The notes under the pieces were generated by a model. That model was given only the letters and a program-made list of their open reading frames with translations. It searched no databases and was not told the DNA's origin. The position numbers were made by a program, and so were the translations under genes. A DNA stretch of 34,369 nt, from NCBI GenBank assembly GCA_002455425.1, contig DKKT01000038.1, positions 1-34,369 of the forward strand. Reading direction: 5' to 3'. The stretch is from Chthonomonas sp. UBA6659 (GTDB lineage: Bacteria; Armatimonadota; Fimbriimonadia; Fimbriimonadales; Fimbriimonadaceae). This document shows, one piece after another, positions 7,053 through 15,125 of the stretch; position 1 is the stretch's first letter, and each line of letters opens with the position of its first letter.

Positions 7053-8618
7053 TTAGGGGTACGGAGTCCTTAAGGTCACCCACCAATAGCGAGCGAACTT
7101 CTCGAACTCGATCTTCAACAATCTGGGAACGCTCTTCTTTGGCGTTGCATTCCAGGCTTCAAGCAGATACCCGTTCCCCTTCCGACCCCTTGCAAGCGTG
7201 ACCGACTCCTCGCGAAGCTCCAAATCGCTCAGAATGCTTGTTACAGTCATGGACGGCGGATACGTGATGAAGATGTCCTTGACAGGGAATTTGGCGTTCG
7301 GGTGTACCACGACTCTAACGCTATTCTCCAGTGGCTGCGCTTCCGCTTGTTGTCCTCGAGGGGAGAACTCAAGCTGAGTGTCATATCCCGTCTCCCTTGC
7401 TGTCACGACGTGATTGGGGAACGAAGCTCCGAATTCGAGGCTCCACTCTTTCCAAGGTTTGGTCTGGCCGGTCAGCTCAACTTCCTTTGTGACTGGTGGC
7501 AGTTGAAGTGCCTGAATCAGGCTATTCCGAGAAGGTGCCTCCGGTTCCGTTTGATAGATGAGCCGGTTCCCAGACGGGCCAAATGAGAGAGAGAAGTATA
7601 CGCCTGGAAGGGGCGACCCTTTGAGTATCCAGGTCCCAATAGCCAAACTTGCTGATGGAAAGTCACGGACGATCTCCCTTGTTGTTAACGCTTTACGCCA
7701 ATCAAATGCCTCCCCTGGCTTGCGCACCAACGCATAATCCGAGGTGACCGGTGGTCCCAGCTCTCGAACGGAATCGCCGGCGCTCAGGGCGAGCAGTCGG
7801 GACGTCAACTCTGGGCTGATTCGCAGCCCCTCAGGAGCCTTTCCAGACCTCATTCGTACCAGCGCCCTGATCGCAAGAGCCTGGTCAGCTTGGGAACCCC
7901 AACTATGGCCCCCTGCGTGGGTCAGGAGCTCGATTTTGGCTCCACGGGCGGCTTGAACTTGATGCGCAACGGTTGCCTGGTCGAGATTGGAGTCGCTTTG
8001 ACCCACGAGAATAACGCTTGGACACGATTGCGGCAAAGCATCGTTGCCGGACATCGGAAAGGACCCGATTTGAATGAGACCCGATACTCGGGTAACGTCT
8101 GCATAAGTCGCCAGTTCAGCGGCAAAGCCGCCTGCTGAGAACCCGGCAAAAATGATCTTTACCTTAGGGTTGAGCTTCCTGACATGCTCGGCAACCGCCA
8201 ACCCGAGAGAAGACAGGTAGGCCCAATCCTTCTTTGGAGCAGCTTGAATGGCCGATGAACCTATCCCGAAGCTTGCGGAAGTTGACTGAGCCAGGATAGG
8301 GGCTGACCCCCCAGGAGGAATGTTGACGATGAGCGCTCCGACGGACTTTAGCGTCTTTCCCTTTGGAAGAGCTACCTTGACCTTGATCTTCGGCAAGGCA
8401 CCGCCAGTCCTCTTCAGGGCAAGTGGATACGAGTACATCGTCTGACCCTTTAGATCCTTCATCTCGGTCTTGCCCAGTGTCACTTGCTCGTACACAGCCC
8501 CACCGCTGGGAACGTCAAACGATGTGACGCCGGCAGCTTGGCCATGGTTCGCAGTAACCAAGAGGGCCGCAGCAATTGGGGCAGAAATGCGAACGAGTTG
8601 AAGTAGCCTGACATTCAT
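7053..8618 (-). CDS. Secreted alpha/beta-hydrolase-like protein
   Basis: A 521-residue protein with a Sec signal peptide (MNVRLLQLVRISAPIAAALL, cleavage near residue 29). The middle part has an alpha/beta-hydrolase layout: nucleophile elbow GFSAGG (S161), an Asp-containing LVGQSDSNLD strand end, and HAGGHSW supplying the His. A serine hydrolase or esterase acting outside the cytoplasm is inferred; the substrate is unknown. The C-terminal ~250 residues are beta-rich and unassigned. The start is ATG 8618 with AAAGGA about 10 bases upstream. The next gene upstream (a small secreted protein) ends 23 bp away, so the two probably form an operon. A sampled stretch is about 53% GC, clearly below the flanking genes, suggesting acquired DNA. 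Confidence 0.75.
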   Translation of the reverse strand: MNVRLLQLVRISAPIAAALLVTANHGQAAGVTSFDVPSGGAVYEQVTLGKTEMKDLKGQTMYSYPLALKRTGGALPKIKVKVALPKGKTLKSVGALIVNIPPGGSAPILAQSTSASFGIGSSAIQAAPKKDWAYLSSLGLAVAEHVRKLNPKVKIIFAGFSAGGFAAELATYADVTRVSGLIQIGSFPMSGNDALPQSCPSVILVGQSDSNLDQATVAHQVQAARGAKIELLTHAGGHSWGSQADQALAIRALVRMRSGKAPEGLRISPELTSRLLALSAGDSVRELGPPVTSDYALVRKPGEAFDWRKALTTREIVRDFPSASLAIGTWILKGSPLPGVYFSLSFGPSGNRLIYQTEPEAPSRNSLIQALQLPPVTKEVELTGQTKPWKEWSLEFGASFPNHVVTARETGYDTQLEFSPRGQQAEAQPLENSVRVVVHPNAKFPVKDIFITYPPSMTVTSILSDLELREESVTLARGRKGNGYLLEAWNATPKKSVPRLLKIEFEKFARYWWVTLRTPYP

Positions 8619-8641
8619 ATCGTGAATTCCTTTTTGGATAG

Positions 8642-9223
8642 CTAGTCTTGCTTTGAGATGATGAGCTCGGTATGTACCATGTACTTCACATTGTCGATAA
8701 ACACGGCCTTGTAGCCTTTAGGCAACCCTTTGACGCCTTGGAGAGAAGTCGCCGCGCTATCCAGACGCTTTGTCTTCACTCCGGTTGAGGAAATTCCGAG
8801 AGTCTTGAAGAACGTCTTCCAGCCCGCGGCCTTGTCTTTCATCTGAAATCGGTAGATTGCCGGCACCTCGTTGTCAAGGTCGGCTCCTGTCTTCATTTTG
8901 TCCTCGCTCAGGTGTAGGTTCACCGTGGCTAGCTCAATGCCCTTCATCTTGAAAGCCCGGAACGCATGTTGCGGCCCTTCCCATTCCACTTCTCCGCTAC
9001 TACTCAAGATTCCGATTTTTCCGTTAGGCTCGGCCAAGACTGTCTTGCCATAGGCGGACTCCAACTCCGAAAGTGGTTTGCCTATCAACTTGAGAATGTT
9101 CGGCGCTTGCTGCGATCGCGCTTGTGCAACAGCAGAGTTCGGTGCATGACTCAACGCGAGGAGAATGAGTGTGGCAAACAAGCAGGAGAGCCAAAAGCCG
9201 TGCCTGAAACTTGTGGAGTGCAT
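8642..9223 (-). CDS. Small secreted protein of unknown function
   Basis: A 193-residue protein with a long signal peptide (FWLSCLFATLILLALSHA, cleavage near AVAQA) after a short charged start MHSTSFRHG. The mature part is lysine-rich and has no motif I recognise; a LIGKPLSELESAYGK segment follows the signal. The open frame extends upstream to 9349, but ATG 9223 places the signal peptide correctly. It lies 23 bp upstream of the hydrolase and 58 bp downstream of the TPR fragment, on the same strand, so these may be co-transcribed. GC is lower than in the flanking core genes. Confidence 0.7.
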   Translation of the reverse strand: MHSTSFRHGFWLSCLFATLILLALSHAPNSAVAQARSQQAPNILKLIGKPLSELESAYGKTVLAEPNGKIGILSSSGEVEWEGPQHAFRAFKMKGIELATVNLHLSEDKMKTGADLDNEVPAIYRFQMKDKAAGWKTFFKTLGISSTGVKTKRLDSAATSLQGVKGLPKGYKAVFIDNVKYMVHTELIISKQD

Positions 9224-9281
9224 GTCTTCAAGATGCTCGGCAGGCACTCGCGCAGACCAGTCAAGATGAGCTAAGTTAGCC

Positions 9282-9905
9282 TCATTTGCCGGTCTGTGCG
9301 AGCAATTCGCGGGCAACGCGGGCGTTCTCGGCATCGCCAACCCCTTCAAAGTGGGTGAGGGCAGAGGACAGAATCGCTACCGCTTCCTCGCGACGATTTT
9401 GCCAGTACTTGACCTGGGCGATCTGCATCTTGGTCTCGCCTTGCCAGCGGATGTGCCCGCGGTCCTTCCAATGGGCAAGGCATCGCTCAAGGGTCTGCAA
9501 GGCAGAAACCCCATCGCCTTGCCGTGCGACGGCGAGCGCTTGGCGTGCATGAATGTCCCATGCCAAGTCGGACTGTCTGTCCCTAGGAGCCAGCGACTGA
9601 AGCGCCTCGTCAAACAATTGAAGAGCCTGTTCGTCGTGACCTAGCTCATAGGACAGGGTGCCCAAGCCACGAAGCGACATGGCAACTCCGGAGGGCACTC
9701 CTTGCTTTCGATACCGCTTAAGAGCCTCGTTCAGATGCATCTCCGCGTCCTTCCAGATCTGGAGCCGTGTTTCTACGTTGCCCAGGGCCTCCATCAAAGG
9801 AGGAATCGTGATCTCCAGAGACGGTAGATTGGTGCCTGCGTTCAGCTTCACGCTCTTCTGGCGGATTTCTAGCGCATCCAGATAGTGACTTCTTGCCTGA
9901 CTCAA
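9282..9905 (-). CDS. TPR-repeat half of a frameshifted HTH-TM-TPR protein
   Basis: About 207 residues of tetratricopeptide-like helices (for example ARSHYLDALEIRQK, AEMHLNEALKRYRK, ALQLFDEALQSL, AVAILSSALTHFEG). The first in-frame start is a TTG at 9905, without a ribosome site. Reading the same frame further upstream gives NIRLLGDIASARGDLSQ, a classical TPR helix that continues into this part without a break. The true N-terminus is therefore the neighbouring fragment, whose frame runs out at 9902. A one-base indel near 9955-9970 would join them into one protein of about 400 residues. TPR repeats mediate protein contacts. Whether the break is real or a sequencing error is open. Confidence 0.75.
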   Translation of the reverse strand: MSQARSHYLDALEIRQKSVKLNAGTNLPSLEITIPPLMEALGNVETRLQIWKDAEMHLNEALKRYRKQGVPSGVAMSLRGLGTLSYELGHDEQALQLFDEALQSLAPRDRQSDLAWDIHARQALAVARQGDGVSALQTLERCLAHWKDRGHIRWQGETKMQIAQVKYWQNRREEAVAILSSALTHFEGVGDAENARVARELLAQTGK

Positions 9906-10495
9906 GTCTCCCCTGGCCGAAGCGATATCGCCCAGTAGTCGAATGTTGTCCGCGCACGAACCTGCAAGGTCTTGGGAGCGTCGATCTGAAGAGCGGCTAG
10001 GATCTTCTGCTCTGCGTTGGTGTAGTTACCGTTTTGGTACTCGGTCGTCCCTTGGCTCAGCAGTCGATCCAGTTCAAACCGCCATGGCTCAGTTACTGTA
10101 GCATAGGGTCGGGGTATTGAAATCCATAGAGCCGTAGCGAGAACGGGCGCGGTGGCCAATGCAATGACGGCTCTCTTCCGCCGGCTTTCAGCCCTATCAT
10201 GGGGCAGATTGATTTCTGGAGGCTTCCGCTGTGGTTCAAAGTCAGCTGGGCGCACGCAATATGCGTCATCCCAAGGCAGGTCAAGCCGTTGGAACGCAAG
10301 CTGTAGCGTGGACTTGTCCACGGGCTGCCCGTCGAGGAGTTTTTGGGAGGTCGCGATGCTGAGGTGCAGGAACTCAGCGCGAGCTTCGCGGGTTTGCCTT
10401 TTCCCGGGAAACTGAAGCTGCCACCGCTCATTGAGTGCGGTGGTGAACTTCTCCTTGCCCTCTGCGGTCAGCCGAACCGCTCTCTTCGTTCCCAT
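9902..10495 (-). CDS. HTH-like and TM half of a frameshifted HTH-TM-TPR protein
   Basis: A 197-residue open frame. Residues ~1-80 form a small helical domain with a helix-turn-helix look (EARAEFLHLSIATSQKLLDG, then LPWDDAYCV). A transmembrane helix follows (AVIALATAPVLATALWISI, ~110-130), then the first TPR-like helix (GTTEYQNGNYTNAEQKILAAL). The last residues, after LQVRA, are out of frame; the TPR continuation lies in the next frame (see the downstream half). The whole would be a membrane-anchored protein with a cytoplasmic HTH-like domain and external TPRs, suggesting signalling to a regulator, though this is inference. ATG 10495 has no clear ribosome site. Confidence 0.7.
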   Translation of the reverse strand: MGTKRAVRLTAEGKEKFTTALNERWQLQFPGKRQTREARAEFLHLSIATSQKLLDGQPVDKSTLQLAFQRLDLPWDDAYCVRPADFEPQRKPPEINLPHDRAESRRKRAVIALATAPVLATALWISIPRPYATVTEPWRFELDRLLSQGTTEYQNGNYTNAEQKILAALQIDAPKTLQVRARTTFDYWAISLRPGET

Positions 10496-11129
10496 CGAAA
10501 ACTATCGCCGATCTACGTGCCCTTCGACCAAGTTCGGGCCTCCGGTTTGCCCCGTTTCTGCGGTCCAGGGTAGCGGTAGACGTCCTCATATGATGACACA
10601 GCGGAGTCCAAGCAGGGCCCGGTCCTTTCCACTGTCGAGCGGCGCCGTCGGCGGTCGGTGGCCAGGGTCGAGTGAGGGCGATAGGTCGCCGGCTCACTTC
10701 GGCATCCGCCATGTTGTCGTAGACCTCGACATCGAGCAGGTCCCGCCTTAAGGTGGGAGCAGGAACGGGGCCGCCCTCCGCTCTTCGACCAAGAGGCTGA
10801 GCATGCTCGACGCCCAAGGAGCGGAATCACTCGCGTGAACCTCTGGCTCGTCGAAGGCCCTTGGAGACGCGATCGGGTCTGAAATCCGGGTCCCAACCGG
10901 ACGAACGGACCGAACACCTGTACATGTTTTGGCGTAAACCCGTAATAGAACCGTGGGTCGATTCCCGTTGACTACCTATCATGGAACCAACGTCGAATGG
11001 GCGAAGCGGCTCACGCGACGCGACCGCGGGCGGGGCCTGAGAGTGTCTCTCCTCCTCTGGAACCAAGGAAGTCTCTCAGCCCTCCACTGTCCCGTGAATG
11101 CCTCGTCCGCGGTATGCAACCTCCCAACC
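10496..11129. other. Intergenic region, no confident gene
   Basis: More than 600 bases without a protein I can support. Open frames on both strands are short, rich in Arg, Pro and Ser, and have no motif, signal peptide or ribosome site. It could hold degraded sequence at the border of the lower-GC block. No RNA gene or promoter stands out. Confidence 0.5.
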
Positions 11130-11152
11130 GGGGCCGCAATGATTGCGGCCCC
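11130..11152 (-). terminator. GC-rich hairpin after the lipoprotein gene
   Basis: A 10-bp perfect stem (GGGGCCGCAA 11130-11139, TTGCGGCCCC 11143-11152) with a 3-base loop, 15 bp past the stop of the - strand lipoprotein. It lacks a T-tract, so termination is inferred from position. Confidence 0.5.
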
Positions 11153-11167
11153 CAACTTTGGCTGAGG

Positions 11168-12307
11168 CTACTTCCCGGATCCGCCGGTATGGCCGGTCTC
11201 ACCGGTCGAGCTGCCGCCACCGTGATCGCCCGTCGTTCCCGCGTCCCCCGTGGAGCCGGACGAGCCGTCGCTGGTTCCATCCGAATCGCCGGTGCTGCCG
11301 GCGCTCGTGCTTCCTGTAGTCCCGCCACCGGTCGTTCCCCCGTGATCCCCGATACCATAGAACCAGTGCCAGGGCTCGGTACTGCCATCGGCGTAGGTGA
11401 TCGTGCCTTCGCCGAGTTCGTTCCAGACGAGCGAGGCGGGGAGTCCAGGATCGGGACCTTCGATGCGGCCACTGCCTGAACCGTTCGCGGACCAATTCAT
11501 GGTCCACTTGTAGCCCAGCGAGTTCTCCGACTGGGTCTGGCCGGAGCCGTCGGCCTGGAACGCTCCGCGGTCCTTGAACCACTTGCCGTCCCTCAAAGTC
11601 GCTTCGTTCTGCCAGTTCGAGCCGCCGGCCGCCCACGTGCTGGTGCCGCTCGACGACGAGCCGTCGTTGCCGATGTTCGTGTAGGTCATCGTGCCGGTGG
11701 AGTCATTCGTCATGGTGACGACGTAACTGCCGGACGATCCGGCGAGGAATCCAGCGCGGAACTCATAGCTCGACTCGATGGTCTGCGGATAGGTCGTCCA
11801 GTCGGTGGGCCAGGTGCTGGTCATGTGGCCGGCCGGTTGCGTCTTCGCCTCATCTTCGTAGAGCAGGAAGCTGAATGAGCCTTCGGTGAAGTCGACTTGG
11901 ACCCAAAGCCCGAGATACTCGTCGTAGTAGAACGAGTTCCACGGCGGCGGCTCGTCGCCCCCCGATCCTCCGGAAGTGCCAGGTTCGGTGTCGCGTCCAC
12001 CGGGGGACAGGAATCCGCCCCCGTGAAAGTTGCGGAAGAAGGCACCGACCATCGGCATCGCCATGCCGCCTCCGACACCGCCGGTGCCGCCACCGGTCGT
12101 GCCGCCGCCCTCGTTGCGTCGATCGGCGAACGCTGGGGTGTGGATGCCGCTCTGGATCATCGCTTTCCAAGAGACGTCGAGGGAGGTGTCGAGCCGATTG
12201 CGTGTTTGGTCCGTGGGCGTACGGTTGCCTGCCGAACCACCGCCGCCCCCGCCGCAGCCGATGACCAGCACGACGCCGGCAACGAACAATGCAAAGGTCC
12301 ACTTCAT
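11168..12307 (-). CDS. Glycine/serine-rich lipoprotein
   Basis: A 379-residue protein with a lipoprotein signal (FALFVAGVVLVIGC, lipidated Cys18), then a Gly run. A Gly-rich linker (~70-115) leads to a beta-rich central part (~120-310) with repeated Trp/Tyr and Ser/Thr strands (SFYYDEYLGLWVQVDF, YVVTMTNDSTGTMTYTN). The C-terminus (~315-379) is low-complexity Gly/Ser/Thr/Asp with few large residues. It is probably anchored in the outer or inner membrane and exposed to the outside; function unknown. GAGG lies just upstream of ATG 12307. It is downstream of yajQ by 41 bp but may have its own promoter. Confidence 0.75.
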   Translation of the reverse strand: MKWTFALFVAGVVLVIGCGGGGGGSAGNRTPTDQTRNRLDTSLDVSWKAMIQSGIHTPAFADRRNEGGGTTGGGTGGVGGGMAMPMVGAFFRNFHGGGFLSPGGRDTEPGTSGGSGGDEPPPWNSFYYDEYLGLWVQVDFTEGSFSFLLYEDEAKTQPAGHMTSTWPTDWTTYPQTIESSYEFRAGFLAGSSGSYVVTMTNDSTGTMTYTNIGNDGSSSSGTSTWAAGGSNWQNEATLRDGKWFKDRGAFQADGSGQTQSENSLGYKWTMNWSANGSGSGRIEGPDPGLPASLVWNELGEGTITYADGSTEPWHWFYGIGDHGGTTGGGTTGSTSAGSTGDSDGTSDGSSGSTGDAGTTGDHGGGSSTGETGHTGGSGK

Positions 12308-12348
12308 GGGCCTCAGTTTCGCACACGCCCGTAGCCGGGGGTCAAGGC

Positions 12349-12837
12349 TCAGCGGAAATTGACGTAATCGACGGGTAGAGGAAGATCGAGGCCCTTCACG
12401 AACGCGATCGTCTTCTGGAGGTCGTCTTTGCTCTTCGAGCTGACCCGAACTTCTTCGCCTTGAATCTGAGCGTGGACTTTAAGGCCCGCATCGCGGATCT
12501 GCTTGGTGAGGTTCTTGGCGAGATCCTGAGGAATGCCTTGCTTGAGGATCACCTTCTGGCGGACCGACATCCCGGTGGCAGGCTCGACCTTGCCGTACTC
12601 GATCGAGCGGATGTCGATCCCGCGCCGGATGAACTTGCTTTCAAGGATGTCCTTGAGCTGCTGGAGCCGGAATTCGTCGTCGGCGATGAGGGTGAGATCG
12701 GTTTTGTCGTGCTGGATCTCGCACTTCGAGCCCTTGAAATCGTACCGGTTGTCCAGTTCGCGCTGGGCTTGGTCGACGGCGTTCTTGACTTCCTGCATGT
12801 CCACGCGAGACACGATATCGAAGGAAAAGTCGGGCAT
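12349..12837 (-). CDS. yajQ: YajQ family cyclic-di-GMP-binding protein
   Basis: A 162-residue protein, full length for the family. Signature segments are MPDFSFDIVS at the start, ELDNRYDFKGS, the SIEYGKVEPATG region, KQGIPQDLAKNLTK, and the end DLPLPVDYVNFR. YajQ proteins fold as two ferredoxin-like domains; the Xanthomonas member binds c-di-GMP and acts with a transcription factor, while others bind nucleic acids. It is cytoplasmic. It starts 9 bp after the queG stop, so the two are likely one transcript. A diguanylate cyclase gene starts about 120 bp beyond queG on the other strand, which makes a c-di-GMP link plausible but unproven. Confidence 0.95.
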   Translation of the reverse strand: MPDFSFDIVSRVDMQEVKNAVDQAQRELDNRYDFKGSKCEIQHDKTDLTLIADDEFRLQQLKDILESKFIRRGIDIRSIEYGKVEPATGMSVRQKVILKQGIPQDLAKNLTKQIRDAGLKVHAQIQGEEVRVSSKSKDDLQKTIAFVKGLDLPLPVDYVNFR

Positions 12838-12846
12838 GGGGAAATT

Positions 12847-13803
12847 CTACCGGGACCCCTCATGACGGTTCCGGAGGTTGGCGCGCGCGTTCCGCCGGAG
12901 GCCCTCGAATCCAGCACGACGGACGGCACTTCCTTCGGTGAGACGATCCCACTCCTCGTAGCTCATGTTCGCAACCGTTTCCAGATCCGGCCATGTCCGA
13001 GAGGGGCGAAGGTCGGCCTCCCTCGTCGGTGACGCGCGAAGCGGCTGCGACGCCCGGGCCTGATTGAAGGGGCAGACGTCCTGGCAGACGTCGCAGCCGA
13101 ACGTCCAGTCACCGACTTGGGCGGCCTGGTCAGTCGTGAACTGGCCTCGGTGCTCGATCGTGAGGTAGCTGATGCACGTGCGCGCATCGACTTGCCACCG
13201 TCCCTCGAACTGCACGATCGCGCCGGTCGGGCACGCATCCACGCAGGCATGACAGGTCCCGCATCCGCCATGGGCCGGTCGATCGGCGTCGAGGGGCAGG
13301 GTGGTCAAGAGAATGCCGATGAAGAACCAACTTCCGCGACGGGAGTCGATGAGCATCGTGTTCTTTCCGAACCAGCCAAGTCCGGCCCGGTGGGCGTATT
13401 CCCGTTCGAGGATCGGCGCGGAGTCGACACAAGCCCGGTGACGATGGCCCGGTACGAGGACGTCGAGACGGATCGCCAGCTTCTTGAGCTTGTTGCGCAG
13501 GACGCGGTGATAGTCTCGGCCTCGGGCATACTGGGCGATCTTCACTTCGCTCGCCATAGGTTCGGGTTGCCGGTATGCCAAGGTGACCGCTATGACCGAT
13601 TGCGTCCCGGGCAACAGGCGGCCAACGTCTCCGCGAAGGTCTGCATACCGAATCAGGTAGTCCATACCGGCATGCATGCCACGGGCCAGCCAATCCTGGT
13701 AGAACAGGAAGCCGTCGGCGCGATCGGCGGTGGCGATGCCGACGGTATCAAACCCAAGGCTCAGCGCCTCCTTCTTCACGGACTCGGTGAGTGTTTGCGA
13801 CAC
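12847..13803 (-). CDS. queG: Epoxyqueuosine reductase QueG
   Basis: A 318-residue protein of the QueG family, which reduces epoxyqueuosine in tRNA to queuosine, the last step of queuosine synthesis, using cobalamin and two [4Fe-4S] clusters. Visible features: the DSAPILEREYAHRAGLGWFGKNT block (catalytic Asp region and substrate loop), ferredoxin-like cysteines C181-x2-C184-x2-C187-x3-C191-P, a further Cys in RTCISYLTIEHRG, and C237-x2-C240-x3-C244-P. It is shorter than E. coli QueG (379), apparently lacking a C-terminal extension. The open frame runs far upstream without family similarity. GTG 13803 with AAGGG about 7 bases upstream is chosen. It is the first gene of a likely queG-yajQ operon. 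No other queuosine genes are in the window. Confidence 0.93.
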   Translation of the reverse strand: MSQTLTESVKKEALSLGFDTVGIATADRADGFLFYQDWLARGMHAGMDYLIRYADLRGDVGRLLPGTQSVIAVTLAYRQPEPMASEVKIAQYARGRDYHRVLRNKLKKLAIRLDVLVPGHRHRACVDSAPILEREYAHRAGLGWFGKNTMLIDSRRGSWFFIGILLTTLPLDADRPAHGGCGTCHACVDACPTGAIVQFEGRWQVDARTCISYLTIEHRGQFTTDQAAQVGDWTFGCDVCQDVCPFNQARASQPLRASPTREADLRPSRTWPDLETVANMSYEEWDRLTEGSAVRRAGFEGLRRNARANLRNRHEGSR

Positions 13804-13924
13804 CGCGCCCTTGATTGTGACGTTGTTTACACCGAAAGCATGAGAGTGTGACTCCACGGCGGGTCCATTGGACCCAGACGACGAACCGGTCGCCTCGGCT
13901 CGGCGTCCCAAGAAACGTATCGTG

Positions 13925-15121
13925 ATGACGCGATTCGATGGTTCCTCCTCGGGGCAGGGAAGTCCGCTTGGACTTGCCGCCCTTGAAGCGCTGTTCGACG
14001 CAGTGCTGGTCGTCGACCGGCACGGCGAGGTCGTCCGCGCCCTTGGATGCACTGTCGATCGGTTGAACGTACTCGATGATCCTCGGTTCCACGAGCTTTG
14101 GCCGGAGGTGACCGGCGCGCTGAAGGGCGACGTCTTCGATGAAGTCGCCGTGATTCCGTCCCCGCCTGACTTCACGCGCGAACGACTGTTGCGGATTCGC
14201 GTCGCTCCCTGGGGCGACGCGGAGTCTCCCCATGCGGTGCTGCTCTTTGAAGAACCTGGGGAATCCGTCGAGAGGATTCTCCTCAGCCGTCTCCGTGAGT
14301 ACGACTTCGTGTTTCGTGAAATGCGCCAAGGGATTTGGCGGTTGGATCCGAGCGGCAAGATCCAAGTGGTCAACCCCTATCTCGCGAATCTGCTTGAGTC
14401 CACTCCCGAACGCCTGATCGGGCGTCGGGCGGACGAATTCCTCAAGCGAGCCGAGGGTCGCGACGCCGACCACTACGAAGCCGACCTCGTCACCGAGACC
14501 GGCTTGACCCGTCGCATGATCGTGGTCGGCACCGAGATCGAGGGACGCGAAGGTCAGAGCCTCGGACGCTCGGAGGTGATCACCGACATCACCGCCCAGC
14601 ACGCACTCCAGACCCGTCTGACCCAGGAAGTCCTCCAGATGACGCGTTTGGCCTCCCTGGATCCGCTCACGGAGGTCCTCAATCGTCGAGGGTTCGAGCA
14701 GAGGCTCTCGCTCGCGGTCGAGCATGCGCGTCAGACACCGTTCGGTGTCGTGCTCCTCGATCTGGACAATCTCAAGACGATCAACGATCGGCACGGACAT
14801 GCGGCCGGCGACGCGGCTCTGCGGATGTTCGCCTCTCGCATTGGTGGGGCGATCCGGGACTCCGATCGTCTTGCCCGAATCGGCGGCGATGAGTTTGCCG
14901 TCCTTGCCGTGGGGATCGACGCCATCGGTCTACAGGAGATGGCGTACCGCCTCGCTGAGTTGGGAACGTTCGAAATGGATTTTGGCGGAGTGCGGGCATC
15001 CGTCGGTGCCGCGCACAGCGACTTCGCGCTCGACCAGATGCTGCCCGCGGCCGACGCCGCTATGTATCGGGACAAACAGCGGCGGCGGACAGGCGACCCC
15101 GATCCGGATCGGTCAGAATGA
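13925..15121 (+). CDS. PAS-GGDEF diguanylate cyclase
   Basis: A 398-residue protein. Residues ~15-110 look like a degenerate PAS domain (LFDAVLVVDRHGEVVRA), ~125-225 a second PAS (FREMRQGIWRLDPSGKIQVVNPY), and ~235-395 a GGDEF domain (LASLDPLTEVLNRRGF start). The active-site loop is an intact GGDEF (320-324), and RDSD at 311-314 sits five residues upstream as an RxxD inhibitory site, so feedback-inhibited synthesis of c-di-GMP from two GTP is expected. No transmembrane helix is visible; the PAS domains may sense a cytoplasmic signal. ATG 13925 is preferred over upstream TTG 13868. The HAD gene follows after 4 bp, so they are probably co-transcribed. Confidence 0.92.
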   Translation: MTRFDGSSSGQGSPLGLAALEALFDAVLVVDRHGEVVRALGCTVDRLNVLDDPRFHELWPEVTGALKGDVFDEVAVIPSPPDFTRERLLRIRVAPWGDAESPHAVLLFEEPGESVERILLSRLREYDFVFREMRQGIWRLDPSGKIQVVNPYLANLLESTPERLIGRRADEFLKRAEGRDADHYEADLVTETGLTRRMIVVGTEIEGREGQSLGRSEVITDITAQHALQTRLTQEVLQMTRLASLDPLTEVLNRRGFEQRLSLAVEHARQTPFGVVLLDLDNLKTINDRHGHAAGDAALRMFASRIGGAIRDSDRLARIGGDEFAVLAVGIDAIGLQEMAYRLAELGTFEMDFGGVRASVGAAHSDFALDQMLPAADAAMYRDKQRRRTGDPDPDRSE

Positions 15122-15125
15122 ACGC

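Noticed and set aside
10428..10917. Possible genes in the 10.5-11.1 kb gap
   Set aside because: Frames are Arg/Pro/Ser-rich, lack ribosome sites and motifs, and overlap one another on both strands.
12847..14373. 508-codon version of queG
   Set aside because: The first ~190 codons overlap the divergent diguanylate cyclase gene and show no family similarity.
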